A stretch of DNA of 64,000 nucleotides, from the NCBI RefSeq assembly GCF_020510685.1, contig NZ_CP075185.1, positions 992,001 to 1,056,000 of the forward strand, written 5' to 3'. How positions within the stretch are numbered: position 1 is the first letter of the stretch; each line of letters begins with the position of its first letter. Shown here piece by piece: positions 1-9,732 of the stretch. Under the pieces are notes generated by a model. That model was not told the DNA's origin. It worked only from the letters and a program-made list of their open reading frames with translations, and did no database searches. The DNA is from Dechloromonas denitrificans (GTDB lineage: Bacteria > Pseudomonadota > Gammaproteobacteria > Burkholderiales > Rhodocyclaceae). The position numbers and the translations under genes were made by a program.

Positions 1-777
1 ATGATGGTTGTAAAACGATGCCAACTCGGCAAACTGGTGATTGAGCACGTAAGGCCCGATCACTTCCATCATGTTATCCGCAGCCTTGAACGAGTCGTTA
101 GCCAGATGCAGGCGGTGCAGCAGCAGTGGATCCTTGATGTAGACAATCGGATACTCGCAGCACATGTTGAAGTCCATCATGCGCGTACCGTACCAGCGTG
201 CGGCCAGTCCGCCGATCACCGTTTTCCCGGTCGTGAAGGTCTTGCGATACATGATTTGCGACACCGCCGGGTTGACTGCCGCCATCATGTAAACGGCGGC
301 CTGGCTGGGGCCGGGGATTTTGCATGTCTGATTGTAAAAAGGAGCTTCCGCCACGCGTTCGCCGTATTCATCGAGGATGGCGCGGTGAACGATGGTGAAG
401 CCAACCGCCAGATCATTTTCCATTGCCTCGACGCAGCGCCGTGTGAAGTCGGGCAGTAATGCGTCGTCGGAGCAGAGTTCGACAAAGTATTTACCGCGGG
501 CGTTGACCCAGCAGTTTCGGAAGTTGGCATCGGTCCCGAAGTTCTGGCGGTTCCTGGCGACGAAAAAGATATCCGGGAACCGCTGCTGGTATTCAAGCGC
601 GATTGCCCAGGAATCGTCGGTCGAGGCGTTGTCGGAGAAGCAGATTTCGATGTTGTCGTAAGTTTGCGCCAGGATGCTGTCGAAACACTCCCGTAAATAT
701 CGACCATAGTTGTAGTTGAACACCGTGATGCTGACGAGCGGTGTCTTGGGATCGTTGAGTCGCGGATTCAGGGCCAT
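1..777 (-). CDS. Family 2 glycosyltransferase (3' end outside window)
   Basis: Probably transfers a sugar from a nucleotide donor during assembly of a surface glycan. The reading frame is open from an ATG at 777 to the window edge (259 codons, no stop), so the C-terminus is missing. The N-terminus has the GT-A pattern: VSITVFNYNYGRYL near residues 15-29, a CFSDNAST segment near 46-53 and the acidic CSDDALLPDF motif near 102-111, which in this family binds the metal and nucleotide sugar. It lies 22 bases after the ThDP enzyme, on the same strand, as the last visible gene of the rfb operon. The family is clear; donor and acceptor cannot be told. Confidence 0.85.
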   Translation of the reverse strand, partial: MALNPRLNDPKTPLVSITVFNYNYGRYLRECFDSILAQTYDNIEICFSDNASTDDSWAIALEYQQRFPDIFFVARNRQNFGTDANFRNCWVNARGKYFVELCSDDALLPDFTRRCVEAMENDLAVGFTIVHRAILDEYGERVAEAPFYNQTCKIPGPSQAAVYMMAAVNPAVSQIMYRKTFTTGKTVIGGLAARWYGTRMMDFNMCCEYPIVYIKDPLLLHRLHLANDSFKAADNMMEVIGPYVLNHQFAELASFYNHH

Positions 778-799
778 TGGTTTTCGGAGGTTGGGTGAT

Positions 800-2620
800 T
801 CAGGAGCGGTCGCTGCGACGAGCCCGCATCGATGCATCGGAAAGCGGGATGAGCATTTCGTTCTGCAGATTTTCCAGCGTCAGCAGCGGCGACATGTCTT
901 CCTGCGGCATCGACAGCATCGATCCATCCGGCTGCGGCAGCGCCGCGACCTTGGGCGCCAGGATTTCGTTCGGGATCAGGCACACTTCGATCAGCTTCGG
1001 CCCCGGCGTTGCCAGCCCGATGCGAAGGCCTTCATCCAGGTCGGCGGCATCCGCGATGCGCTTGAAGGGCAGGCCGTAGGTGTGCGCCACTTTCTCCAGA
1101 TCCGGCAGCATCAGTCCGGCTTCCGGCCCGGTCCCGATGTAACGCTCAGAAAAATAGTTGCGCTGTGTGTTGCGGATCGATGCATAGCCGCCGTTGTTCA
1201 TGATGATCAAGGTGATCGGCAGGTTTTGGGCGACCAGCGTCGCCAGTTCCTGCAGGTTGAGTTGCAGGCTGCCGTCGCTCTCGACCGCGACCATCGGCTT
1301 GCCGCCGTTGGCCAGGCAGGCGCCGATGGCGGCGGGCAGACCATAGCCCATCGAGCCGAGTCCGGAGGTCAGGAAGACGCGCTGTCCAGGCTTGTTCCGG
1401 AATACCGTGTAGAACACTTCCACCGCCAGCCCGGAGCTGCCGGTGCTGACCAGCGTATCGGGCGGAATGGCGTCCGACAATGCGGAAACGAAATGGTAAT
1501 GATTGATCGGTCCGTTGCCTGGAAAGGCGGCGCCATCGTTCACCGGGTAGCGCCGCTTCCAGTCGACGCACCGGGCGATCCACGGCTTGGTGTCCGGGGT
1601 ATTGGCCGGCAGCGGCTGACCGGCCAGGGTCTCGATCAGGATCTTGGCGTCGGCGACGATGGACAGGCTGATGTCCATGTCCAGCTTGGCGATTTCGTTG
1701 GCGTCGACGTCGCAGACCACTTTCTTCGCCGCGCGGGCAAAGCCGCGCGGATTGTAGGCGGTAATGATGTTGTCGAGGCGGCAGCCGATGCTGATCAGCA
1801 GGTCGCAGTTCTGTACCGCGAAGTTGGCGCCGCGCAACGCCACCACGCCGGGGCGGCCAACGCACAGCGGGTGATCCCAAGGCAGCAGGTCAAGCGCATT
1901 CCAGGTTGTTGCGACGGGAATCTGCAGGCGCTCCGCCAGTCCGGCGAAGTCCTGCGCCGCGCCGGCCAGGCGAACGCCGTGGCCGGCCAGCAGCAGCGGA
2001 CGTTCGGCCTGGGCGATGAGTGCCAGCAACTGACGGCAGGCCGCGTCGAAATCAGCAGCCGGTAAGGGTTCCGGTGTGAAACCCGGCAGCTCGGCCGGGT
2101 CGATCGTGGCGGCCTGGACATCGAGTGGAATGTCCAGCCAGACCGGCCCGTTGCGGCCGTCCTTCATCTCGAACAGGGCACGCTCGAGGTGGTAGCGAAT
2201 CTGCTTCGGGTCGTCGATGGTGACGGCGTATTTGGTGACCGATTTGACCATCGGCACGATATCGACTTCCTGCACGCCGCCCTGGCGCAGCGGCCGGCCG
2301 GCCAGCAGGTCGGGGCGTTTGACCTGGCCGGAAATGACGAGCAGCGGCGTCGATTCGATCCAGGCGCCGGCCACCGGCGTGATGGCATTGGTCGCCCCGG
2401 GACCGGTGGTGACCATGCACACGCCGAAGCTTTCGCGTACCCGGCCCCAGGCTTCGGCGGCGATGCCGCAGGCCTGTTCGTGATGGCAGGGCACCGGGAT
2501 CAGCCGCTTTTCGCAAACCAGGGCATCGTTGAGATACATCGCGCCGCCGCCGGGCAGCAAGAAAACGTGTTCGGCGCCGGCATCGGCCAGCCGGCTCATC
2601 AGGTAGTCAGCAACGCGCAT
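800..2620 (-). CDS. Thiamine-diphosphate enzyme of the acetolactate synthase family
   Basis: A 606-residue ThDP-dependent enzyme with the three-domain acetohydroxyacid synthase layout. The catalytic glutamate is in the HHEQA motif (E48). The ThDP/Mg motif is SDGS at 448-451 followed about 25 residues later by NN (475-476). It is not in an ilv context: it follows the NeuB/cupin gene by 2 bases in a CDP-sugar operon. From knowledge of the family, YerE of Yersinia uses such a fold to add a two-carbon unit from pyruvate to a CDP-3,6-dideoxyhexulose, giving a branched sugar. A similar role is an inference from context; a pyruvate or sugar-acid decarboxylase is the alternative. The ATG start leaves no useful upstream extension. 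Confidence 0.85.
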   Translation of the reverse strand: MRVADYLMSRLADAGAEHVFLLPGGGAMYLNDALVCEKRLIPVPCHHEQACGIAAEAWGRVRESFGVCMVTTGPGATNAITPVAGAWIESTPLLVISGQVKRPDLLAGRPLRQGGVQEVDIVPMVKSVTKYAVTIDDPKQIRYHLERALFEMKDGRNGPVWLDIPLDVQAATIDPAELPGFTPEPLPAADFDAACRQLLALIAQAERPLLLAGHGVRLAGAAQDFAGLAERLQIPVATTWNALDLLPWDHPLCVGRPGVVALRGANFAVQNCDLLISIGCRLDNIITAYNPRGFARAAKKVVCDVDANEIAKLDMDISLSIVADAKILIETLAGQPLPANTPDTKPWIARCVDWKRRYPVNDGAAFPGNGPINHYHFVSALSDAIPPDTLVSTGSSGLAVEVFYTVFRNKPGQRVFLTSGLGSMGYGLPAAIGACLANGGKPMVAVESDGSLQLNLQELATLVAQNLPITLIIMNNGGYASIRNTQRNYFSERYIGTGPEAGLMLPDLEKVAHTYGLPFKRIADAADLDEGLRIGLATPGPKLIEVCLIPNEILAPKVAALPQPDGSMLSMPQEDMSPLLTLENLQNEMLIPLSDASMRARRSDRS

Positions 2621-2622
2621 GG

Positions 2623-4110
2623 TCAGAGCCAGTGGGTAAGCAGGGTTTTGCGATGGGTGTTGGCGGTGATTGCCGGATCGGTATAGATCGAGTCGTCGCT
2701 AAAGTGGGTCGAGGATATTTCCTCGAAAACCACGCCGCCAGCCGAGAAGAATTTGTGTTTGACACCGCGATGGACGGTGATCACATCGCCCGGTTCGGCC
2801 GCGTGCTCGACGCCGTCGAGCCACAGCGTCAGCTTGCCGTGCAGGACCACGAAGGTTTCCTCTTTTTTATGGTGCAACTGCTCCGGGTGCGTCTGGCCGG
2901 GGAGCATGGCGATCAGCTTCTTGCAGTATTCGCGATTGACCACCGTGACCATGATCAGCCCGAATTCGCCGAAACGCTCCATGCCGTAGTGGTGGGATAT
3001 TTCCAGGTCGGACTTGCCGGGCACGACGATGTTGCCGTCTTTCAGCAGTTTGCGGACGGCGGTCACGGCGGCATGAATCTGTTCGCGTTCGTGATGTATT
3101 TCGACCTCGCAGCCGAGCAACGGACGGCCGGTGGTCAGCGGCTGGGCAGCGATATGGTGGCTGTATTTCGACCATTGATTGGCGGTGATCTGACCCGGGA
3201 TAGCCGGGAAGGCAAAACAGACCGCACTGCCGTCGACCGCTTCGCCGGTCGCAACCTGGCGCGTCAGGTAAACGCCGCGGCGCAGGCTGTGCAGGCTTTC
3301 CGCCTCGGCCTTGGTGGCGGCGGGCCAAGCCTCACTGCCGCAAAGAACTTGGGCGCGCTGGGCAGCGGCCAGCCATTGCCGAACCTGCGCCGGGTTGGCC
3401 GAATAAGCATTGAGCGCATAGCGCTCGGTGGGCAGGCCGACATGTTTTTCAAACACCCGGGCACCCTTGGCCAGCGCCAGCATCACCGGTTCGGTCTTTT
3501 CCGGTGACTCATGCGTCGAATAGCCGATGCGAACCTCGGGATAGCGGGTGCGCAGCGCTTCAATGCGGGCGATGTGCAGGTTTTCGTCAGGCGTCGGGTA
3601 CTCGGCGACGCAGTGCATCAGGGTCAGTTGCTTGCTGCGATGCAGAAAGAAACTGACGACGTTGTCGACGTCTTCCGGCGTGGCGCCGGCCGTCGAGGCG
3701 ACGATCGGCTTGTCGGTACGGGCGATGCGTTCGAGCAGCGGCCAGTCGGTCAGCGAGCAGCTGGCAATCTTGATGACTTCGATGCCCTGCGCCTCGATGA
3801 GGTCCACCGAGGCTTCATCGAAGGGCGTGCACACCGTCTTGAAACCGCAGTCGCGCATGGCGGCGAGCAGGGTGGCGAATTGCTCGCTGGCCAGCCGGGT
3901 TTCCTCGAAGCGCTTGACGTATTTGACATCGTCGCGGCCTTTGAAACTGGGATGGATAAAACTGTCGAGATCGCGATATTGCAGCTTGAAGGCAAAGTCG
4001 AAATCGAAATCCTGGCAGGCTTCGTGAATCGCCCGGATGATGGCCACGCCATGGGCGGTATCGCCCATGTGGTTGTTGGCCATCTCGAAAATGAATAGTG
4101 GTTTGGTCAT
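2623..4110 (-). CDS. NeuB-family synthase fused to a C-terminal cupin domain
   Basis: A 495-residue protein. Residues 1 to about 260 match the TIM-barrel sialic acid synthase (NeuB) family, which condenses phosphoenolpyruvate with an aldose (FEMANNHMGD start, KLQYRD, IKIASCS, STAGAT, GYSTHE, FEKHVGL). A middle part resembles the SAF/antifreeze-like domain. The last ~90 residues are a cupin with HPEQLHHKKEE and PGDVITVHRG metal-ligand motifs. The start at 4110 was chosen because MTKPLFIFEMANNHMGD is the usual N-terminus; a longer frame to 4203 runs into rfbH. It starts 10 bases after rfbH. The cupin fusion suggests one polypeptide both makes and isomerises or modifies a sugar acid, but the substrate is unknown. 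Confidence 0.85.
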   Translation of the reverse strand: MTKPLFIFEMANNHMGDTAHGVAIIRAIHEACQDFDFDFAFKLQYRDLDSFIHPSFKGRDDVKYVKRFEETRLASEQFATLLAAMRDCGFKTVCTPFDEASVDLIEAQGIEVIKIASCSLTDWPLLERIARTDKPIVASTAGATPEDVDNVVSFFLHRSKQLTLMHCVAEYPTPDENLHIARIEALRTRYPEVRIGYSTHESPEKTEPVMLALAKGARVFEKHVGLPTERYALNAYSANPAQVRQWLAAAQRAQVLCGSEAWPAATKAEAESLHSLRRGVYLTRQVATGEAVDGSAVCFAFPAIPGQITANQWSKYSHHIAAQPLTTGRPLLGCEVEIHHEREQIHAAVTAVRKLLKDGNIVVPGKSDLEISHHYGMERFGEFGLIMVTVVNREYCKKLIAMLPGQTHPEQLHHKKEETFVVLHGKLTLWLDGVEHAAEPGDVITVHRGVKHKFFSAGGVVFEEISSTHFSDDSIYTDPAITANTHRKTLLTHWL

Positions 4111-4120
4111 CGATATACGC

Positions 4121-5434
4121 TCAGAAATTCGTTCCACAGAAGTCGCCGAGCGACTGCGCCATGTAGCGCAATTGCGCTTCGCCCAGGCCCGGCCAGAGGC
4201 CAAGCCAGAAGGTGCGTTGCATGATGGTATCGGCGTTGTCGAGGTGACCGCTGATGCGGTAAGGGCGGTCGAGGAAATACGGTTGGCGCGTCAGGTTGCC
4301 GGCAAAAAGCAGGCGCGAGCCGATTTTGCGCTGGTCGAGAAAGCGCAGCAGGTCTACCCGGGCGAACGGGGCAGCTTCGCGCAGGGTCAGCGGAAAGCCG
4401 AACCATGATGGGGCGCTGTCGGGACTCGCCTCGGGCAGAATGAAAAACTCGGCGAGGGGTTGTAGCAGCTCGCTCAACAGCGCAAAGTTTTGTCGCCTGG
4501 CGGCCACGAAGCCGTCGATCCGGGCTAGTTGCGCCAGCCCGATGGCGGCCTGCATGTCGGTGATCTTGAGGTTGTAGCCGGCGTGGGAGTACACGTACTT
4601 GTGGTCGTAGCCGGCCGGCAATTCGCCGAGCTGCCAGTCGAAGCGTTTGCCGCAGGTATTGTCGCAACCCGGATTGCACCAGCAGTCGCGGCCCCAGTCG
4701 CGGAACGATTCGAGGATGCGCTTGAGCTGCGGGTCGGACGTGAAGACGGCGCCGCCTTCGCCCATGGTGATATGGTGGGCCGGATAGAACGACAGGGTGG
4801 CGATGTCGCCCCAGGTGCCGACCTTGCGGCCGCCATGTTCCGAACCCAGCGCGTCGCAGCAGTCTTCGATCAGCCACAGTCCGTGCCGGTCGGCGATGGC
4901 CTTCAGTGCGGCTATCTCCAGTGGATTGCCCAGGGTGTGGGCGAGCATGATCGCCTTGGTGCGCGGCGTGACGGCGGCGGCTATGGTTTCCGGCAAGGGG
5001 TTGTAGCTCGGGATGTGCGAGTCGACAAAGACCGGCACCAAGCCGTTTTGCAGGATCGGATTGACGGTGGTCGGAAAGCCGGCCGCCGCCGTGATCACCT
5101 CGTCACCCGGCTGGAGTGCCCGGGCGCCGAGCTGTGGCGAGGTGAGGGCCGACAGGGCGAGCAGGTTGGCACTGGAGCCCGAGTTGCAGGTGAGGACGTG
5201 CGCGACGCCGAGATAGCTGGCGAGTTTAAGTTCGAACTCGGCGTTGAAGCGGCCGGTGGTCAGCCATCCGTCCAGCGCGGCGTCGACCAGATGAACGAAT
5301 TCCTCCGGCCCCAATACCTTCCCGGACGGCGGAATCGCCTGCTGGCCGGGAACGAATTCCGGCTGCCGTTGGGTTTGGGTCGCGTAGGCGCGTACCTGGT
5401 CGAGAATGTCTTGGCGTTGCTTATCTGGGCTCAT
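4121..5434 (-). CDS. rfbH: CDP-4-dehydro-6-deoxyglucose 3-dehydratase
   Basis: Removes the C3 hydroxyl of CDP-4-keto-6-deoxy-D-glucose using PMP and a [2Fe-2S] cluster (the E1 enzyme of 3,6-dideoxyhexose synthesis). The protein is 437 residues, the family's usual length. The PLP-anchoring lysine of aminotransferases is replaced by histidine at 220 ([13 protein letters not shown]), the hallmark of this dehydratase. Cysteines at 193, 251, 253 and 261 fit the C-X57-C-X1-C-X7-C cluster pattern. The start at 5434 gives the standard N-terminus ([10 protein letters not shown]). It overlaps rfbG by 14 bases. The partner reductase (RfbI/AscD, E3) is not in the window. Confidence 0.96.
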   Translation of the reverse strand: MSPDKQRQDILDQVRAYATQTQRQPEFVPGQQAIPPSGKVLGPEEFVHLVDAALDGWLTTGRFNAEFELKLASYLGVAHVLTCNSGSSANLLALSALTSPQLGARALQPGDEVITAAAGFPTTVNPILQNGLVPVFVDSHIPSYNPLPETIAAAVTPRTKAIMLAHTLGNPLEIAALKAIADRHGLWLIEDCCDALGSEHGGRKVGTWGDIATLSFYPAHHITMGEGGAVFTSDPQLKRILESFRDWGRDCWCNPGCDNTCGKRFDWQLGELPAGYDHKYVYSHAGYNLKITDMQAAIGLAQLARIDGFVAARRQNFALLSELLQPLAEFFILPEASPDSAPSWFGFPLTLREAAPFARVDLLRFLDQRKIGSRLLFAGNLTRQPYFLDRPYRISGHLDNADTIMQRTFWLGLWPGLGEAQLRYMAQSLGDFCGTNF

Positions 5435-6500
5435 CGGGTGAATTGGGTGTCCGCACGTACTGATTGATCTGGTCACGACTGAAAGACTGCATGTCATGTC
5501 CGCTCAGCCAGGCGCGATGCCAGGCTACGGTGTGTCGGACTGCCTCGTTCAACGGCCATTTGGGGCGCCACTTTAGCATTTGTCTGGCGGCGTCCGTATT
5601 CAGGCGCAACAACTTTGCCTCGTGCGGGAACGACGTCGCCTCACTTTCCCAGCCTGCCGCTTCCGTCCAGTGGCGGCTGACAAGATCGGCAAGGGCGGCG
5701 GTGGTGACGCAATCGGACAGCGCGGGGCCGAAATTCCAGGCACCGGCAAAAATCACATCCTCGGTCAATCGCTCGGCCAGCATCAGGTAGCCGGCCAAGG
5801 GCTCCAGCGCATGCTGCCAGGGGCGAATGGCGTCCGGGAAGCGGAGTTTTGCCCGGCGCCCTTCGGCAAAGGCGCAGAGCAGGTCGGGAACCAGGCGATT
5901 GGCTGCCCAGTCACCGCCGCCGATGACATTCCCGGCGCGGGCTGTCGCCAGGCGGGCAGCATCCGGACCGTCAAAAAACGAACGGCGATAGGCGGCGACA
6001 ACCAGTTCGGCGCAGGCCTTGCTGCTGCTGTACGGATCGCTGCCGCCCATCGGGTCCGATTCACGATAGTCATGCAGGGTTTCCCGGTTGTCATAGCACT
6101 TGTCGGTCGTGACGACCACTATGGACTCGAGGCCAGGCGCGCGACGGGCGGCTTCGAGTACGTTGACCGTGCCGATGACGTTGGTCGTGTAGGTGCCGAC
6201 CGGGTCGCTGTAGCCTTCGCTGACCAGCGGCTGGGCGGCCAGGTGCAGCATGGTTTGCGGGGACGATTCATGGATGGCCCGACTGAGACGTTCCGCGTCG
6301 CGAATGTCGCCGATGATCGAGTCCAGCGTTTCACCGACCCGCGCCGCCGTGAACAGGTTGGGCCCGGCCGGCGGCGCCAGCGCGTAGCCGGTGACCTGGG
6401 CGCCGAGTTCGCTCAGCCAGAGGGCCAGCCAGCTTCCCTTGAAGCCCGTATGTCCGGTCAGGAAAACCCTGCGGCCACGCCAATATTCGGGATTCACCAT
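5421..6500 (-). CDS. rfbG: CDP-glucose 4,6-dehydratase
   Basis: NAD-dependent extended short-chain dehydrogenase that converts CDP-D-glucose to CDP-4-keto-6-deoxy-D-glucose. The nucleotide-binding motif GHTGFKGSW lies near residue 15 and the catalytic YSSSK in the middle of the protein. The start at 6500 ([13 protein letters not shown]) gives 359 residues, matching known homologs, and overlaps the end of rfbF by 7 bases; ATGs at 6509 and 6530 are possible alternatives. It sits between rfbF and rfbH in pathway order. Confidence 0.96.
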   Translation of the reverse strand: MVNPEYWRGRRVFLTGHTGFKGSWLALWLSELGAQVTGYALAPPAGPNLFTAARVGETLDSIIGDIRDAERLSRAIHESSPQTMLHLAAQPLVSEGYSDPVGTYTTNVIGTVNVLEAARRAPGLESIVVVTTDKCYDNRETLHDYRESDPMGGSDPYSSSKACAELVVAAYRRSFFDGPDAARLATARAGNVIGGGDWAANRLVPDLLCAFAEGRRAKLRFPDAIRPWQHALEPLAGYLMLAERLTEDVIFAGAWNFGPALSDCVTTAALADLVSRHWTEAAGWESEATSFPHEAKLLRLNTDAARQMLKWRPKWPLNEAVRHTVAWHRAWLSGHDMQSFSRDQINQYVRTPNSPDEPR

Positions 6501-7264
6501 ATTTTCCATGGGGCATTTCCGGACTGCCATAGATCTTCGAGCAGCATTTTGTCGCGCAGCGTATCCATCGGCTGCCAGAATCCTTCGTGCTTCCAGGCTC
6601 CCAGTTGCCCACGGCTGGCCAGTTCGTGCAGCGGCTTGCCCTCCCAGGATTGCTGGTCGTTGTCGATCAGGTCGAGGACCTCGGGTTGCAGGACAAAAAA
6701 TCCACCGTTGATCGTGCCGCCCTCGCCATGCGGCTTTTCCTGAAAACGCGAGACGCGATTGTCGGCAATATCCAGTGCCCCGAACCGTCCGGGCGGGGTT
6801 ACCGCGCAGACCGTCGCGGCGAGGCCTTGCTGGCGATGAAACTCGATTTGCCGGGTGATGTCGATGTCCGCCACGCCATCGCCGTAGGTGAAGCAGAACG
6901 GCTCGTCGGCATCGATGAATTGGCGGACGCGCCTCAGGCGGCCGCCGGTCATCGTCTGTTCGCCGGTGTCGACGAGGGTGACCCGCCAGGATTCCGCGTG
7001 CCGTTCGTGCACCTCCATCCGGTTGTTGACCATGTCGAAGGTCACATCGGAAGTGTGCAGGAAATAGTTGGCGAAATACTCTTTGACGACGTACCCCTTG
7101 TAGCCGAGGCAGATGATGAAATCGTTGATGCCGTGCGCCGAGTAGATCTTCAGGATGTGCCAGATGATCGGCTTGCCGCCGATCTCGATCATCGGCTTCG
7201 GTTTCAGATGCGATTCTTCGCTGATGCGGGTGCCCAATCCCCCGGCCAGAATGACTGCCTTCAT
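6494..7264 (-). CDS. rfbF: Glucose-1-phosphate cytidylyltransferase
   Basis: Forms CDP-glucose from CTP and glucose-1-phosphate, the first step of the CDP-dideoxysugar pathway. The 256-residue protein has the nucleotidyltransferase signature [20 protein letters not shown] at residues 6-25, a YGDGVADID metal site and the conserved GGFFVL and EGFWQPMDT blocks. Its ATG overlaps the stop codon of the upstream diguanylate cyclase (ATGA), implying coupled translation. The phosphoglucomutase at 15509-17143 would supply its substrate. Confidence 0.97.
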   Translation of the reverse strand: MKAVILAGGLGTRISEESHLKPKPMIEIGGKPIIWHILKIYSAHGINDFIICLGYKGYVVKEYFANYFLHTSDVTFDMVNNRMEVHERHAESWRVTLVDTGEQTMTGGRLRRVRQFIDADEPFCFTYGDGVADIDITRQIEFHRQQGLAATVCAVTPPGRFGALDIADNRVSRFQEKPHGEGGTINGGFFVLQPEVLDLIDNDQQSWEGKPLHELASRGQLGAWKHEGFWQPMDTLRDKMLLEDLWQSGNAPWKIW

Positions 7265-9018
7265 GCTGTGACCACCCTGTTTTTTCCTGCCCCTTTTGCT
7301 TCGTACATCGCGTCGTCGGCTCTTTTGATCACCGTGGCCTGCGTGTCCTCCGCCTGCATTTGCGTAACCCCCGCGCTGAAGGTGATCAGCACTTTGTCGT
7401 TGCCGTTGAGGAAGAATTTCCTGGTCAGCTCGCGCTGCAGGCGGGTCAGCACAACCGTCGCGTCGTCGAGGGCGGTTTCCGGCAGCAGGATGATGAACTC
7501 CTCGCCGCCGTAGCGTGCCACCGTATCCTGCGGCCGCAGGGTTTCGCGGCAGACGGTGGCGAGGTGGATGAGCGCCTGGTCGCCGACGTCGTGGCCCAGC
7601 GAGTCGTTCAGTTTCTTGAAATTGTCGATGTCGAGCAGGCCGACACAGAGCAGGGTGTCGTGTCGTATTGAGCGGCCGATTTCCTTGGTGAAAATCTCTT
7701 CCAGGCCGCGCCGGTTGAGAACGCCGGTGAGCTGGTCGTGCCGAACGAGGTCGCTGGTCGCTTCGAGTTCGCCTTCCAGTTCGCGAATCCGCGTCTCCGA
7801 CTCGCGGACTTTCTGCTGGGTCAAGCGCAGCTCATCGCGCGACCGCTGGGCGTTGATCTGGATGGTGCGCGTTTCCTTGATCACTTCGCCAAGAACCGTC
7901 CCCAACTCGGAGATGTCGTTGGCGGCGCTGATCTTCTCGACACAGGCTTCGATTTTGTCGTGGTAGTCGGAAGTCGCTTCGGCAAAGTCGGCGAGATGGT
8001 CGACAAAGCCGGCCAGCATGTGCTTGATGGCCTCCCGGGCTTCGAAGAGGCTGGCCTTCAACAGACTCTGCTTGTACAGAACCTCTTTCAGGCGCCGCTC
8101 CGCATCGTCGAGGGCGCGTTGGGAGAGCGGCTTGTCGATAATGCCGCGGACGACATCGACCTGACCATGAATCCAGCGGTCGTCGAGGACCAGTTCGGTG
8201 ATGTTTTCGACGAGCAGGCGCAGCAGGTTGAGCAGGCTGTGGCGAAGTTCGGCCTGGTCTTCGGCGAGCAATTCGAGCTTGAAGGCGAAGCGTTTCAGGC
8301 GGGTGAGAAACTCCCGCATCTGCGCGACGCTGGAGGCGGTGCGAATGTCATTGGCCAGCGTTTTGGCATCGCTCGATAGCTGCGGGCTTTCAATCAGCTG
8401 GCTGGCGATGGCGGTTTCCAGCGTGAAGGCGAATAGCTGGCGGAACTCCGGCAGCAAGTCTTCCGCTGCGGCGCTGGTTGCCGCGGCCTCGGGCGGTCGC
8501 GTCGGTGCGACTTCGCTGCCGCTCCCGGCCTCTTGCTCGCGGCCTTGTCCCCATGAGCGGAGCAGGTTTTGCAGACGATTGAACAGGGTTTCCGGATTCG
8601 CCCCGCTGCTGGTCAGCACATGCTCAAGCGACTCGCGTTTGCGCGCCACGGTGAGGCCGAAATGCTTTGCGTCCCATTGCCGCAGGAGGTCGGAAATCAG
8701 TTCCGACCAGGCGAGTTTCTGCGTTTCGGCGAGCGCCGTGACAAATTCGGCCAAATGGCTTTTGTAGTCATCCCAATTGGCGGCCTTGACCGCTTCGTCA
8801 AGCTGCCTGGCCAGGCGCAGCTGCTCCGGTGTGGCTTTGGGCAGGGCGGCGGCGAGAGAGCGGAGCTGCTTCTCCGGGAAAGCTTCGGCGGCCGGCTTGG
8901 TGCCGGCGATTTCCTGGTAGAGCGTCTGATAATTGTCCGGTGTTGGTGGGATGCGGCGGGCCGCAAGCAGGCGTAGCGCCTCGCGGGCAATTTCGAATGG
9001 ATTGGTCAGTGTGGTCAT
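7261..9018 (-). CDS. Diguanylate cyclase (GGDEF) heading the rfb operon
   Basis: A 585-residue cytoplasmic protein with no membrane segment. The N-terminal two thirds are a helical sensor region with likely coiled coils, starting with a [15 protein letters not shown] motif common in betaproteobacterial GGDEF proteins. The C-terminal ~170 residues form a GGDEF domain with an active GGEEF site. An RPQD inhibitory I-site lies five residues before it, so product inhibition is expected. It is the first gene of the minus-strand glycan operon and its stop overlaps the rfbF start. It therefore probably makes c-di-GMP alongside the glycan enzymes. The signal it senses is unknown. Confidence 0.93.
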   Translation of the reverse strand: MTTLTNPFEIAREALRLLAARRIPPTPDNYQTLYQEIAGTKPAAEAFPEKQLRSLAAALPKATPEQLRLARQLDEAVKAANWDDYKSHLAEFVTALAETQKLAWSELISDLLRQWDAKHFGLTVARKRESLEHVLTSSGANPETLFNRLQNLLRSWGQGREQEAGSGSEVAPTRPPEAAATSAAAEDLLPEFRQLFAFTLETAIASQLIESPQLSSDAKTLANDIRTASSVAQMREFLTRLKRFAFKLELLAEDQAELRHSLLNLLRLLVENITELVLDDRWIHGQVDVVRGIIDKPLSQRALDDAERRLKEVLYKQSLLKASLFEAREAIKHMLAGFVDHLADFAEATSDYHDKIEACVEKISAANDISELGTVLGEVIKETRTIQINAQRSRDELRLTQQKVRESETRIRELEGELEATSDLVRHDQLTGVLNRRGLEEIFTKEIGRSIRHDTLLCVGLLDIDNFKKLNDSLGHDVGDQALIHLATVCRETLRPQDTVARYGGEEFIILLPETALDDATVVLTRLQRELTRKFFLNGNDKVLITFSAGVTQMQAEDTQATVIKRADDAMYEAKGAGKNRVVTA

Positions 9019-9019
9019 G

Positions 9020-9046
9020 TTGTAAGTCAGCCGATCAGGCTATAAT
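9020..9046 (+). promoter_or_regulatory. Promoter of tRNA-Thr
   Basis: A perfect -10 box TATAAT at 9041-9046, with TTGTAA at 9020-9025 as a weak -35 at 15 bases spacing. The tRNA starts 18 bases downstream. Confidence 0.7.
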
Positions 9047-9063
9047 CTGCCGCCGCGTTACGG

Positions 9064-9137
9064 GCCCCCGTAGCATGAAGGTCGTGCAGTTGATTTGTAA
9101 TCATCAGGTAGCGGTTCGATTCCGTTCGGGGGCACCA
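9064..9137 (+). tRNA. tRNA-Thr (anticodon TGT)
   Basis: A cloverleaf of 74 bases can be drawn: acceptor GCCCCCG/CGGGGGC, D-stem GCAT/GTGC, anticodon loop TTTGTAA, T-loop TTCGATT and an encoded CCA at the 3' end. The anticodon stem GTTGA/TCATC has one T-T mismatch at the second pair. The D-arm region is compact. Confidence 0.9.
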
Positions 9138-9154
9138 GTAAAACAATGAGTCAG

Positions 9155-9178
9155 GCCATTCTCCGGAGTGGCTTTTTT
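9155..9178 (+). terminator. Rho-independent terminator after tRNA-Thr
   Basis: Hairpin GCCATTC/GAGTGGC around TCCG, followed by six T residues. Confidence 0.8.
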
Positions 9179-9378
9179 GTTTTCCGGGTTTCGTTGCTGC
9201 GCTGTTGCTCCCGTCGCCATCAATGCTCCAATGCGTGAATCCGAGTCGGTCCGTGATGATAACCGGGGGCGAGGTGGCAGAAAATGCTATTTACACAGGC
9301 GCCCGGTTTTTTGCCCCGGGTTCCGGGTAACGCTTTCTATTGAAGCCTGATCGCTGGCCCTTTATTATTCCGCTCACC

Positions 9379-9579
9379 ATGCCTACCTGGATCCCAACCC
9401 CCGGCAACATCGCGGCCTATATCGGCAGGACCGGCAGCTCGCGGCGCAACATGCTGGTGGTCGCCGAAGCGGTCGGCGGTCGCTTCGTGGTCGAGGCGAT
9501 TGGCCGCAAGGGCATCGTTGTTCGCCTTACCGTCAAGCGCGATAGCCTGAAAGAGCCGCAGCCGGACCTGTTTGCCTGA
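9379..9579 (+). CDS. Small hypothetical protein
   Basis: A 66-residue product starting MPTWIPTPGNIAAYIG. It contains a run that looks beta-rich and basic (RFVVEAIGRKGIVVRLTVKR) and ends PDLFA. An in-frame upstream ATG at 9340 would add 13 residues, but the internal start gives a more natural N-terminus. No strong ribosome-binding site is visible for either start. No family was recognised. It stands alone between tRNA-Thr and the ABC1-kinase operon. Base composition fits a real gene, but support is moderate. Confidence 0.55.
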   Translation: MPTWIPTPGNIAAYIGRTGSSRRNMLVVAEAVGGRFVVEAIGRKGIVVRLTVKRDSLKEPQPDLFA

Positions 9580-9641
9580 TATTCGCCGGGCCGCTCGCTC
9601 CGGATGCCGGGGCAGCCCCAAATGACGCAATAGGTATTCGT

Positions 9642-9659
9642 ATTCCAAAAATATGGAAT
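9642..9659. repeat. Inverted repeat upstream of the ABC1-kinase operon
   Basis: ATTCCA and TGGAAT arms separated by six bases, about 75 bases before the first gene of the operon. It could be an operator; there is no direct support beyond the symmetry. Confidence 0.35.
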
Positions 9660-9732
9660 CGCCGGCGTGCCGTCATATTATTCACCTGCGCTTCACCCAA
9701 CCGTCTTGTCACCACTGCAGGAGGATTCCATT

